Part shown: piece by piece, positions 18,563 to 27,095 of the stretch
How the letters are laid out: the number at the start of each line of letters is the position of its first letter
How positions within the stretch are numbered: the first letter of the stretch is position 1
Source: Mesorhizobium sp. B2-1-1
GTDB lineage: Bacteria > Pseudomonadota > Alphaproteobacteria > Rhizobiales > Rhizobiaceae
DNA length: 64,000 bases
NCBI RefSeq assembly: GCF_006442975.2
Contig: NZ_CP083954.1
Span: 2,735,501-2,799,500 of the forward strand
Direction of reading: 5' to 3'
Notes under the pieces: generated by a model
Database searches by the model: none
What the model was told of the DNA's origin: nothing
What the model saw: the letters and a program-made list of their open reading frames with translations, nothing else
Position numbers and translations under genes: made by a program

Positions 18563-18850
18563 ATGACCGGCTATGTCTACATGACCGCCAGCCAGAAGGC
18601 CGGCACCATTTACATCGGCGTCACAAACGATCTCGGTCGTCGTATGCCAGAACACAAGTCGGGCCAGGGTTCGCGCTTCACCAGCCAATATGGCGTGCAG
18701 CGACTGGTCTGGTACGAGGAGTATTTCGATATCACGGACGCCATCCAGCGCGAGAAATCGCTCAAGCGCTGGCGGCGGCAATGGAAGGTCGAACTGATCG
18801 AAAAGGCCAATCCTGAATGGTTCGAGCTATTTCGTGGAACAGGATGGTAG
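18563..18850 (+). CDS. GIY-YIG endonuclease domain protein
   Basis: This 95-residue single-domain URI/YhbQ-like protein has YVY and YIG motifs at residues 4-6 and 17-19, Arg26/27, and a catalytic-type Glu near 64 (QREKSLKRW). It cuts or nicks DNA in characterised relatives, and many small chromosomal members have unknown roles. It is flanked on both sides by inverted copies of a 67-base repeat, which hints that gene and repeats move or spread as a unit. Confidence 0.9.
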   Translation: MTGYVYMTASQKAGTIYIGVTNDLGRRMPEHKSGQGSRFTSQYGVQRLVWYEEYFDITDAIQREKSLKRWRRQWKVELIEKANPEWFELFRGTGW

Positions 18851-18934
18851 CCATTGGCCACTTCGTCCTCGGGTTGACTCGGGGCATGTCGCGGGGCTCG
18901 GTGATCGAAATTCCGCACGGTAGCGGCGCTCCCA

Positions 18935-19001
18935 TGTCACGGCATGGATTCCAGGGTCTCCGCGACGGAGCTTCGCTCCTGCTCCGCCCTAGGATGACGA
19001 A
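18935..19001 (-). repeat. Dispersed repeat, right copy flanking GIY-YIG gene
   Basis: This is the inverted copy of the repeat at 18433-18500, beginning TGTCACGGCATGGATT and ending CCTAGGATGACGAA. It lies just after the GIY-YIG gene. Confidence 0.85.
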
Positions 19002-19065
19002 GATAGGGTGAGGCTTCCAAACCAACGGCCTTGCCGGCGCCGGCGCGTCGCCGTAAGTCGTGCTC

Positions 19066-19518
19066 ATGATCACCTTCCGCAAGGCCCTGGCCTCCGACCT
19101 GCCTGCCCTCGTCGCCATGCTGGCGGACGATCCGCTTGGCGCGGCCAGAGAGGATGCCTCGCTGCCGCTGGCGCAGGGCTATGTCGATGCCTTCAACGCC
19201 ATCGATGCCGACCCCAACCAGTTGCTGGCGGTGGCGGTCGATGGCGCCGACGTGGTCGGCACCTTGCAGATCAGCTTCCTTGCCGGGCTGTCGCGCAAGG
19301 GCGCCTGGCGCGGTCAGATCGAGGCGGTGCGGGTGGCCGGGCACCGCCGTTCCGAAGGCATAGGCAGGCTGATGATCGAATGGGCTGTTGATCAATGCCG
19401 GGCGCGCGGTTGCGGCCTCGTCCAGCTCACCACCGACAAGACCAGAGCGGACGCGCATCGGTTCTATGAAAGCCTCGGCTTCACCGGCACCCATCTCGGC
19501 TACAAACAGAACATTTAG
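19066..19518 (+). CDS. GNAT-family N-acetyltransferase
   Basis: The 150-residue protein has the GNAT acetyl-CoA loop (RVAGHRRSEGIGRLM, an R-x-x-G-x-G/A variant) and the C-terminal ADAHRFYESLGF motif. The substrate is unknown. An in-frame GTG lies two codons upstream of the ATG used here. Confidence 0.88.
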   Translation: MITFRKALASDLPALVAMLADDPLGAAREDASLPLAQGYVDAFNAIDADPNQLLAVAVDGADVVGTLQISFLAGLSRKGAWRGQIEAVRVAGHRRSEGIGRLMIEWAVDQCRARGCGLVQLTTDKTRADAHRFYESLGFTGTHLGYKQNI

Positions 19519-19648
19519 GCCGAAAATTCGATCGGATGTCGTTCGTCAATGGCCAGAATGCTGGAGATCCGCGTCATACTGTGAGCACATTTGGGACGAA
19601 TCGCTTAGCATCGGTAAATATGACTGCACTTTCGGACCAAGGCGATCG

Positions 19649-19741
19649 ATGAATAGCTCTCAAATGGAAAAATACATCTGGGCCTCGATTTTGTATTATG
19701 CCGTGGTTGCCGTCTCATTGATTTTTTTTTGTGCTTTGTGA
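19649..19741 (+). CDS. Possible 30-residue membrane peptide
   Basis: A 30-codon frame after AAGGCGATCG encodes a short polar start (MNSSQMEKYIW) followed by one hydrophobic span (YYAVVAVSLIFFCAL). The surrounding 450-base gap is unusually AT-rich for this genome. It could be a small membrane peptide, possibly toxin-like, or chance. Nothing else in the gap from 19519 to 19960 looks coding. Confidence 0.3.
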   Translation: MNSSQMEKYIWASILYYAVVAVSLIFFCAL

Positions 19742-19961
19742 GTGATCTTGGGACCCTGTGGCTCTTTCTTTGTTTTTTTGGGTATCTTGCTCTCATTTTA
19801 TGTCTTCGAGCATGGCGGCTTAGAAGGCATCCGCAGAGTGCCTATCAAGTCGGATTGACCAAACGCAGACTTAACAATTGTCCCTGATCCGCTCTTAGCC
19901 CCGCGGCGGCTGGCGCATGCGGGAAGGCTAGCAGGCCCTATTCAATTTGCGGCGAGACCAG

Positions 19962-19988
19962 ATATAGGTCAGCTAAGTTGACCTATAT
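19962..19988. promoter_or_regulatory. Perfect 10-7-10 palindrome upstream of aminotransferase
   Basis: ATATAGGTCA and TGACCTATAT flank a 7-base spacer, ending 24 bases before the aminotransferase start. The arm length, symmetry and position make it a strong operator candidate. The regulator is not encoded next to it. Confidence 0.65.
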
Positions 19989-20011
19989 TCGATGCGTCCG
20001 GGGAGGCGTGC

Positions 20012-21220
20012 TTGACCCTTATGAACCTGTTGGCCTCGCGCTCGTCGCGCATGAAGGCCTCGGAAATCCGCGAGCTCCTGAAGCTGCTCGACCAGCCGGA
20101 CATCATCTCCTTCGCCGGCGGCATTCCCGATCCGGCGCTGTTTCCGGCCGAGGCGATCCGCGACGCCTATGCCGACGTGCTCGGCGGCGGCGAGGCGGGG
20201 GCCGCGCTTCAGTACCAGGTGAGCGAGGGCTATCTGCCGCTGCGGCGATGGATCGCCGGGCAGATGGGCAAGCTCGGCGTCGCCTGCGAGGAAGCCAACA
20301 TCTTCATCACTTCGGGCTCGCAGCAGGCGCTCGACTATATCGGCAAGCTGCTGCTGTCGCCCGGCGACACCGCACTGGTGACGTGGCCGACCTATCTCGG
20401 CGCGCTGCAGGCCTTCAACGCCTATGAACCGCGCTACGACCGGCTGCGGCCGGAAGGCGGCAACATGACGCCGGATGCCTATCGCGCGGCGGCGGCGGCG
20501 AATGGCGGCCGGGTCAAGTTCGCCTATCTGGTGCCGGATTTCGCCAACCCGACCGGCAACACGCTGGACAGGCAGCAGCGCGAGGCGGTGCTCGACCTTG
20601 CCGGCGAGCTCGACATCGCCATCGTCGAGGACGCCGCCTACCGGGCGCTGCGCTATGATGGCGAAAGCGTGCCGCCGATCCTGGCGCTCGACTGCGCGCG
20701 CTCCGGCGGCATCGACAAGGCGCGCACGCTCTATTGCGGCTCGTTCTCGAAGATCCTGTCGCCGGGCATGCGCGTCGGCTGGGTCTGCGCGCCGCGCCAT
20801 GTCGTGGACAAGCTGGTGCTGATGAAGCAGGCTTCCGACCTGCACAGCCCGTCGATCAACCAGATGGTGATGCACCGGGCGGCCGAAGCGGTGTTCGAGG
20901 CCCAGGTCGAAAAACTGATCGGCGCCTATCGCGAACGCCGCGACGGCCTGTTTGCGGCGCTTGAAGCCAACATGCCGAAGGGTGTGACCTGGAGCCGCCC
21001 GGAAGGCGGCATGTTCGTCTGGGTGACGCTGCCGGAAGGCGCTGACGCCACCACGCTCCTGGCGCGCTCGGTGAAGGAAGCGCGTGTCGCCTTCGTGCCC
21101 GGCAGCGCCTTCTTCGCCGATGGCACCGGGCGCAACACGCTGCGGCTGTCCTTCACGCTCGCCGACCGCCGCGCGGTGACCGAGGGTATCCCGCGGCTGG
21201 CGGCGCTGCTCAAGGCTTAA
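20012..21220 (+). CDS. PLP-dependent aminotransferase, class I/II (LysN/MocR-like)
   Basis: The 402-residue protein has the fold-type I layout: ISFAGGIPDP at the start, TSGSQQALD, PDFANPTGNT, and the PLP lysine in SFSKILSPGMR (about residue 247). It resembles 2-aminoadipate / branched-chain aminotransferases. The TTG used here sits at ideal distance from GGGAGG; an ATG three codons later is the alternative. Its last 160 bases are repeated downstream at 21723-21886. A perfect palindrome lies just upstream. Confidence 0.9.
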   Translation: MTLMNLLASRSSRMKASEIRELLKLLDQPDIISFAGGIPDPALFPAEAIRDAYADVLGGGEAGAALQYQVSEGYLPLRRWIAGQMGKLGVACEEANIFITSGSQQALDYIGKLLLSPGDTALVTWPTYLGALQAFNAYEPRYDRLRPEGGNMTPDAYRAAAAANGGRVKFAYLVPDFANPTGNTLDRQQREAVLDLAGELDIAIVEDAAYRALRYDGESVPPILALDCARSGGIDKARTLYCGSFSKILSPGMRVGWVCAPRHVVDKLVLMKQASDLHSPSINQMVMHRAAEAVFEAQVEKLIGAYRERRDGLFAALEANMPKGVTWSRPEGGMFVWVTLPEGADATTLLARSVKEARVAFVPGSAFFADGTGRNTLRLSFTLADRRAVTEGIPRLAALLKA

Positions 21221-21329
21221 GGCGCCGGCCAGACGACGGTGCATCGCTCCAGCGGCGAACAAACCCGGGTTGCCCTGACTTGTTGCGGGTGCAAAATAGC
21301 CTTGTGTCCACGAACGCGGTTCATGCGCC

Positions 21330-21710
21330 ATGACCGACCTTTCCGGTATCTACCGCGACTACATTGCCTGCCTCAACCGGCAGGACTGGCCGAACCTCGG
21401 GCAGTTCGTCGACGACGACGTGTCCCACAATGGCAGGCGGATCGGTCTCTCCGGCTACCGTGCGATGCTGGAGAAGGATTTCGACGACATTCCGGATCTT
21501 CGTTTCGATATCCGGCTGCTGGTCTGCGATCCGCCTCATGTCGCGAGCCGCCTGATGTTCGACTGCACGCCCAGGGGAAATTTCCTCGGGCTTGCCGTAG
21601 ACGGCCGGAAAGTGTCCTTCGCCGAGAACGTCTTCTATGAATTTCGCGGCGCGAAGATCCGGCTCGTGTGGTCCATCATCGACAAGGCCGCCATCGAAGC
21701 CCAGCTTTGA
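21330..21710 (+). CDS. SnoaL-like ester cyclase family protein
   Basis: This 126-residue NTF2/SnoaL-type protein (IYRDYIACLNRQDW, GYRAMLEKDFDDIPDLRFDI, FAENVFYEFRGAKI) has an unknown substrate. It lies between the intact aminotransferase and a duplicated fragment of the aminotransferase 3' end, so it may have arrived with the event that made the duplication. Confidence 0.82.
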   Translation: MTDLSGIYRDYIACLNRQDWPNLGQFVDDDVSHNGRRIGLSGYRAMLEKDFDDIPDLRFDIRLLVCDPPHVASRLMFDCTPRGNFLGLAVDGRKVSFAENVFYEFRGAKIRLVWSIIDKAAIEAQL

Positions 21711-21722
21711 ACCACGAACCTC

Positions 21723-21886
21723 TCCTGGCGTGCTCGGTGAAGGAAGCGCGTGTCGCCTTCGTGCCCGGCAGCGCCTTCTTCGCCGATGGCACCGGGCGCA
21801 ACACGCTGCGGCTGTCCTTCACCTTGGCCGACCGCCGCGCTGTGACCGAGGGCATTCCCAGATTGGCCAAGCTGCTGAGGAACTAG
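21723..21886 (+). pseudogene. Duplicated 3' fragment of aminotransferase gene
   Basis: The DNA is nearly identical to the last 160 bases of the aminotransferase gene (shared words SVKEARVAFVPGSAFF and NTLRLSFTLADRRA). Identity is complete over the first 100 bases or so, then drops with codon-level changes, ending in IPRLAKLLRN instead of IPRLAALLKA. No start codon in the aminotransferase frame precedes it. It looks like the tail of a diverged homologous gene left after recombination. Confidence 0.85.
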
Positions 21887-22001
21887 CAACCGACCGGATT
21901 CCTGGCCCCGGGGCGTCAGGCCGGCTTGTCGGCAGCCCTTGTGCGCCTGGCAAGGCGTGCGGTAAATGCGGGCGTGCCTTTGCCGGTCGAATGAGGATGT
22001 C

Positions 22002-22793
22002 ATGGTCTCCGCAACGCCCAGAGTGACGCTGCTTCTCGGCAGCGCGCCCGACGTCGTGCGCTGCGCCGCCTGGCCGAAGGAGACCTTCGCCAGCATCGTC
22101 GCCATCAACAATGCCTGGCGCGTGCGCCCCGACTGGGACGTGCTGGTGCATGCCGGCGATTTCCCGTCCAACCGGATGCCGCCTCTGGAACCGCTGCGGC
22201 AGGCCGAGATCTTCAGCGCCGCGCATTACGTGCCGGCCCAGAATACTTTCGGCGGCTTCGTCTATGCCGGCGCCACCATGTCGCTGACAGCGGCCTATTG
22301 GGCCGTCCACAGCCAGAGGCCGGACGTGCTCGCCTTCCTCGGCTGCGACATGATCTACGACACGGCCGGCGACACCCATTTCTACGGCATCGGCCGCGCC
22401 GACCCGCTGCGCGACGATGTCACGCTGCAGAGCCTCGAGGCCAAATCCGCCCGCCTGCTCATTCATGCGCTGCGACGCGGCACGCTCTGCATCAACCTGT
22501 CGGACCTGCCGCAAAGCCGCCTGGTCTTCCCAAGGCTGTCCTTCGAGGAATTGCGGTTACTGTCCCCCGAGCGCCTCGCCGGCATGAAGATGGATGCGCG
22601 TGCGCGCATCCATCACCATAGGGTCGAAGTGGCCGAGCAAATCGAGCGCGAGCTCGGCTATTTCTACGAGGATGGCATGTACTGGAACCATCTCGACGAA
22701 ATCGACGGCGCGCAGCTAGCCGACATCGACCGGCTCTGGATCTCGGCGATCGGTCCGGCTGAGCCGACCGAAGAATGCAGCGCGGCGGAATAG
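22002..22793 (+). CDS. Unknown protein, possibly glycosyltransferase-like
   Basis: The 263-residue cytoplasmic-looking protein starts with a nucleotide-sugar-like pattern (VTLLLGSAPDVV, then IVAINNAWRV, then FLGCDMIYD). The LGSAP plus INNAW combination recalls sialyltransferase-type and DUF115-type folds, but I do not recognise a definite family. The ATG follows AGGATGTC. It is a single gene between the aminotransferase fragment and a PEBP gene. A role in polysaccharide decoration is a guess only. Confidence 0.6.
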   Translation: MVSATPRVTLLLGSAPDVVRCAAWPKETFASIVAINNAWRVRPDWDVLVHAGDFPSNRMPPLEPLRQAEIFSAAHYVPAQNTFGGFVYAGATMSLTAAYWAVHSQRPDVLAFLGCDMIYDTAGDTHFYGIGRADPLRDDVTLQSLEAKSARLLIHALRRGTLCINLSDLPQSRLVFPRLSFEELRLLSPERLAGMKMDARARIHHHRVEVAEQIERELGYFYEDGMYWNHLDEIDGAQLADIDRLWISAIGPAEPTEECSAAE

Positions 22794-22927
22794 CGCCGTC
22801 CGGCAGCTTTTGTTGCAGGGACCAGCAATTCCCGCGGCTCCCACCAGCAGTTTCGCGCCAAATTGCCTAATTTCGGGCCGCTTTTCGGCTAAACTCGTCG
22901 GCATCTTGGCTGGAAGTGGAGGAAGCC

Positions 22928-23476
22928 ATGAGCTTGCGCCTCGGTTTCGCCGTGCTGGTGCTGTTCGGCCTCGCCAATCAGGCGGCGGCTTTCGAGATTT
23001 CAAGCCCGTCGGTTTCCAACGGCAAATGGGCCGAAAAATATCTCGGCGACAAGGCCGGCGGCTGCAGCGGGCAAAGCGTATCGATCGCCTTGAGATGGAA
23101 GGACCCGCCGGCAGGCACCAAGAGCTACGCGCTCACCATGTTCGACCCCGACGCCGGCGGCGGCAAGGGTTTCTGGCACTGGCTGGCCTGGAACATCCCG
23201 GCAAGCGCGAAGGGCCTGGCCGAAGGGGCTGGCTCGAAGCGCGGCAAAGGCTTGCCCAAGGGTACGGTGCTCGGCAAGGGTGGCATCGGCCGCGCAGGCT
23301 ATTTCGGGCCATGCCCGCCGCCCGGCAGCGGCACGCATCACTATGTCTTCACGCTCTATGCGCTCGGCGCGCCGAAGCTGCGCGCGCCGGAGAATCCCTC
23401 TCCGGAAATGGTGGCAGTGGCCGCGAAGAGCCAGGCGCTCGGCGAGACCAGCGTGACGTACACCTATGGGCGGTAA
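22928..23476 (+). CDS. PEBP / YbhB-YbcL-like secreted protein
   Basis: The 182-residue protein has a 22-residue signal peptide (VLVLFGLANQAAA) and the phosphatidylethanolamine-binding protein signatures LTMFDPDA...FWHWLAWNIP and a GPCPPPGSGTHHYVFTLYAL block. Bacterial members are periplasmic or cytoplasmic and of unclear role. GTGGAGGAAG precedes the ATG. Confidence 0.9.
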   Translation: MSLRLGFAVLVLFGLANQAAAFEISSPSVSNGKWAEKYLGDKAGGCSGQSVSIALRWKDPPAGTKSYALTMFDPDAGGGKGFWHWLAWNIPASAKGLAEGAGSKRGKGLPKGTVLGKGGIGRAGYFGPCPPPGSGTHHYVFTLYALGAPKLRAPENPSPEMVAVAAKSQALGETSVTYTYGR

Positions 23477-23609
23477 GCATGACCGGTTCAGGCAGTCGCC
23501 CGGGCCACCAGCGCATTGACGACGCTGTTGGCAAACACGTTCCAAGAGATCGTTTGAATTCCGTTCCGGTGGCCATCTGGCGGCTTTGCGCGCGGCCTCG
23601 GCCGGCGCG

Positions 23610-24080
23610 TCAGCGCGTCCAGAAATCGCGATGCGGCGCGATCAGCTCGTCCTCGATCTCGGGGAAGGGGCCAAAGACCTCGATCTTCTTCTGGCCCGAG
23701 GCGAGCACTGTGCGCGAGGGCAGGCTCATCGTCGGATTCTCAGCGTGATCGCCGGTGAGCGCCAGGAGCTTCGTCTCCTCGAAGCCGTAGACCAGGCGGC
23801 CGATATTGGCCCAGTAGAGCGTTCCGGCGCACATCGCACAGGGTTCGCCGGTCGAGACCAGCGTGCAGGACCAGAGGAAATCCGGCTCGTAGGCAGCCGC
23901 GGCGCGCCGGGCGAGCTCCGTCTCGGCATGGCGCACCGTGTCGAGATTTCCCTGGCGCATAAGCACACGATCGTCCGGCCCGACCAGCACGCAGCCGAAC
24001 GGATGATGGCCGTGCACGGCCGCCTCGCGAGCGACGGCGTCGGCGGCGCGGAGGTGGGCGAGCATCTGGTCGCGGGTCAT
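23610..24080 (-). CDS. Nucleoside/guanine deaminase-type enzyme
   Basis: The 156-residue protein has the zinc deaminase motifs H51-A-E53 and P-C81-A-M-C84. The AVHGHHPFG start matches guanine deaminase / tRNA-adenosine deaminase-like CDA folds. The substrate is more likely a free base or nucleoside than tRNA, given the sequence around PFGCVLVG. It is convergent with the PEBP gene, with 130 bases between that show nothing notable. Confidence 0.87.
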   Translation of the reverse strand: MTRDQMLAHLRAADAVAREAAVHGHHPFGCVLVGPDDRVLMRQGNLDTVRHAETELARRAAAAYEPDFLWSCTLVSTGEPCAMCAGTLYWANIGRLVYGFEETKLLALTGDHAENPTMSLPSRTVLASGQKKIEVFGPFPEIEDELIAPHRDFWTR

Positions 24081-24298
24081 TGCGCAATCCTAACACGACG
24101 GGCGAGGAGAGGAGCCGACACCCGGCGACCGGCTTCGTAGGGCTGAGAGTGCGCCGATCGGCGGGCATTGGCAAGCTTCGCCCGGCGGGCAAAACCCGAG
24201 CGCGGGCCATCGCCTGATCAGGCGAATGAGGTTTGAAGCACTGTTCTCCCCTCTCGTATCCCTGTATACGAAATTGAAATGATCTGTTTGAGGAATTG

Positions 24299-24915
24299 AT
24301 GAGCCCACCGCCTGGAACCGTGCCGTTTTTCAGCCAGTGGGAGACGCCCGATATGACTTCGGCCGTCCTTGCCGATGGCGCCGAGGTGGCGCTGCGGCGC
24401 GATCCGCTGTGGGAGAACTCGGGCGCGCGCACACTCGACGAATACGCGCTGTGGGCCGCCAATGTCTGCGGCATGGCGTGCCCAAGATGATCCTGGCGGC
24501 GCGCGGCCAGATCGTGCCGACCATCGAACTGGCCAGGCGCTGCACCGGATATGGCGGTTATGTCGTCACCGAACGATCGATCAAGGGCCTGATCTACGCC
24601 CCCTTTGTCAGGTTCGTGAAGGCGGAATTCGGCCTGGAAGCGAAGGTGATGACCAGTGTCGCTACATCGGATATTCGGGCGATCCTCGGGCAGTCGCGCT
24701 TCTTCATCGCCTCGGTCAGCAGTTCGATCCGCTGGCCCGAGTGCGAGCCCCCCTCCAAGGGCGGCCATCTGGCGCTGGTCATGTCGGCATCGGATGAGGG
24801 TTTTTGCTTTCACAACCCGTCCGGCCATACCGGCGCCACACAGGCGAACGCAGTGTTGGCGCCGGCCGATTTCGACCGCTTCTTTGCCAATCGCGGCATT
24901 GCCGTCAGCCTTTGA
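24299..24915 (+). pseudogene. C39-like peptidase domain protein, frameshifted
   Basis: Two overlapping frames together give one C39-like protein of about 205 residues. Frame one has 63 residues ending VCGMACPR with the catalytic-type Cys. Frame two begins at an ATG overlapping the first stop (ATGA) and carries MILAARGQIVP, then GGHLALVM and NPSG, the expected His and Asn/Asp region. A single missing base at the CCCAAG run would restore continuity (ACPKMIL). Either the gene is broken, or the two halves are made by coupled translation. A clear ribosome site (GAGGA) precedes the first ATG. It stands directly before a D-Ala-D-Ala ligase gene. Confidence 0.7.
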
Positions 24916-24950
24916 TCTCGAGGGATTTCGATGAAGGACAAGGCTTTTCA

Positions 24951-26036
24951 ATGAAGACCAAGATTAGGGTCGCCGTCCTCTATGGCGGGCGTTCGGCCGA
25001 GCATGACGTGTCGCGCCTTTCGGCCGCCAATGTGCTGAAGGCCATCGACCGGACGCGCTACGAGGTGGTCCCGATCGCCATTTCCAGGGATGGTCGATGG
25101 CTGCTGCAATCTTCATCCGAAGCCGGCGACGACGGAGCAGGGGCGCCGATGTCTGAGGACGGCGTGGAGGTCGCACTGTTGCCCGGTGGCAGAGGCAGGT
25201 TGGTGGCCGCACCGGGCGGCGGAGCACAGCCCGACCTGCCGCCGGTCGACGTCGTCTTTCCCGTGCTGCACGGTCCTTTCGGCGAGGACGGCTCGGTGCA
25301 GGGCTATGCCGAGGTCGCCGACGTCGCCTATGTCGGCTGCGGCATTCTCGCCTCGGCCGCCGCCATGGACAAGGATGTCGCCAAGCGGCTGCTGCGCGAG
25401 GCCGGGCTGCCGGTTGCCCGTTCCGTCACCGTGCATCGAAACGATGTCGGGCCGTTCCAGGAGATCGCCGGCGCGCTCGGCCTGCCTTTCTTCGCCAAGC
25501 CGGCGCGCCAGGGCTCCTCCTTCGGCGTCAGCAAGGTGAACGACCGGGACGGCTTCGAACGGGCCGTCGAGACGGCTTTCCGCTATGACGGCAAGGTGCT
25601 GATCGAGGAGTTCGTCGAAGGCCGCGAGATCGAGTGCGCGGTGTTGCAGCAGGCCGATGGCGAACTGACGGTTTCGCTGCCCGGGGAGATCATTCCGGCC
25701 AGCCGGCACGGCTTCTACACCTACGAGGCCAAATATCTCGACGCCGACGGCGCCGTGGTGAACGTGCCCGCCGATGTCCCGTCCGCGGTCGCCGACGAGG
25801 CAAGGGAGATGACGGCACGGGCTTTCCAGGCGCTCGGCTGCGAGGCGATGGCCCGCGTCGACCTCTTCCTGCGCGCCGACGGCTCGCTGCTGGTCAACGA
25901 GGTCAACACGCTGCCCGGCTTCACCGACATCTCGATGTATGCCAAGGCGCTGGCGGCGATCGGCATCGGCTACAGCCAGGTCATCGACGTGCTGATCGAG
26001 CACGCACTGGCGCGGCATGCCGCGCGAAAGTCCTGA
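24951..26036 (+). CDS. ddl: D-alanine--D-alanine ligase
   Basis: The 361-residue ATP-grasp enzyme has VAVLYGGRSAEHDVS at the start, the ATP loop FAKPARQGSSFGV, EVNTLPGFT near the end, and the Y-E-A-K-Y loop typical of Ddl. It joins two D-Ala residues for peptidoglycan. It is outside the division cell-wall cluster, so it is probably a second, accessory copy. It is 35 bases behind the C39-like gene and likely co-transcribed. A related dipeptide ligase function cannot be excluded. Confidence 0.9.
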   Translation: MKTKIRVAVLYGGRSAEHDVSRLSAANVLKAIDRTRYEVVPIAISRDGRWLLQSSSEAGDDGAGAPMSEDGVEVALLPGGRGRLVAAPGGGAQPDLPPVDVVFPVLHGPFGEDGSVQGYAEVADVAYVGCGILASAAAMDKDVAKRLLREAGLPVARSVTVHRNDVGPFQEIAGALGLPFFAKPARQGSSFGVSKVNDRDGFERAVETAFRYDGKVLIEEFVEGREIECAVLQQADGELTVSLPGEIIPASRHGFYTYEAKYLDADGAVVNVPADVPSAVADEAREMTARAFQALGCEAMARVDLFLRADGSLLVNEVNTLPGFTDISMYAKALAAIGIGYSQVIDVLIEHALARHAARKS

Positions 26037-26105
26037 CGTTCGGCGGGGCATTGACGCCGGATCATGCGAAGCTAGATTCGAGCCGTTGGCGAGAGGAGAG
26101 CTTGC

Positions 26106-26528
26106 ATGGAAGAACTGCATCGCGGCCGGCTCATCGATCATATCCAGCTAGTGGTCAGGGACATCGCCGCCAGCCGCCGCTTTTACGAAGCAGTATTTCG
26201 AGTGCTCGATATTCCGATCGGCGGCAGCGCCGCCGATTATTTCTGGGCCGACGAGCTTTTCATTTCAACCGCCGACAGCCGCGCGGCCCGGGGAGAGTTG
26301 ACCGGTCGCCATCACCTGGCATTCCAGGCGAAGGATCGCGCCATGGTCGATGCGTTCTACAAGGCTGGGCTGGACGGCGGCGGCAGGGACAATGGCGGGC
26401 CGGGTGAACGCCGGTACCACCCCGGCTACTACGCCGCTTTCCTTCTCGACCCGGACGGCAACAACATCGAAGCGGTGCATCACGGGGCGGCCAACCGCAG
26501 TGCCGCCTCGGTGAAGATCACGTTCTAG
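26106..26528 (+). CDS. VOC-family (glyoxalase/dioxygenase fold) protein
   Basis: This 140-residue, two-repeat VOC protein has LIDHIQLVVRDIAASRRFY at the start, HHLAFQAKDR in the middle and LLDPDGNNIEAV at the end, with His and Glu metal ligands. The substrate is unknown. A strong GAGAGGAGAG ribosome site precedes the ATG. Confidence 0.88.
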   Translation: MEELHRGRLIDHIQLVVRDIAASRRFYEAVFRVLDIPIGGSAADYFWADELFISTADSRAARGELTGRHHLAFQAKDRAMVDAFYKAGLDGGGRDNGGPGERRYHPGYYAAFLLDPDGNNIEAVHHGAANRSAASVKITF

Positions 26529-26735
26529 AATGCGCCGACAAGAGGCGGGTGGTTTTGCCTTGATGTGGCCCGTCCCGGCTTGATCCCAATCGGGTGGAGG
26601 AACTCGATCGATGCCAAGGCGACCCCGCGCGGGGCGGGCCTTGAAGGCCATGTGAGGCATAGTTACATCAACCATTAAGCGTGCGTTTGCACGCGAATAC
26701 AACGCTTTGGCCAAGCTTCATCTATGGAGGTTGTC

Positions 26736-27095
26736 ATGGCAAATACACTCATGGAAGGAAAGAAAGGCCAGGACTGGCTCAATCTGGTCCTTGCCGTCTG
26801 CCTGTTTATCTCACCCTGGATAATCGGCTTCGCTGCTGAAACCGCTCCCGCATGGAACGCCTGGATTGTCGGCGTCGTGCTGGGCGCGGTGGCCGTGGCG
26901 GCGCTTGCCGCCTTCGCCGAGTGGGAGGAATGGGTAGGTGTCGTTCTCGGGCTCTGGCTGATCGTGTCGCCCTGGCTGCTCAAATTCATGGCGAACACGA
27001 ATGCGATGGCCACCCACGTCATTCTCGGCGTGCTGGTGGTTGCCGTATCGGGTTGGGCCGTCTGGGACGTCCGTCACCCGCACGCACATGCGTGA
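26736..27095 (+). CDS. SPW-repeat membrane protein
   Basis: This 119-residue, four-helix membrane protein has the SPW motif twice (ISPWIIGF and VSPWLLKF), as in SPW family proteins of unknown role. It has a TATGGAGG ribosome site and a short polar N-terminus (MEGKKGQDWLN). Confidence 0.9.
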   Translation: MANTLMEGKKGQDWLNLVLAVCLFISPWIIGFAAETAPAWNAWIVGVVLGAVAVAALAAFAEWEEWVGVVLGLWLIVSPWLLKFMANTNAMATHVILGVLVVAVSGWAVWDVRHPHAHA

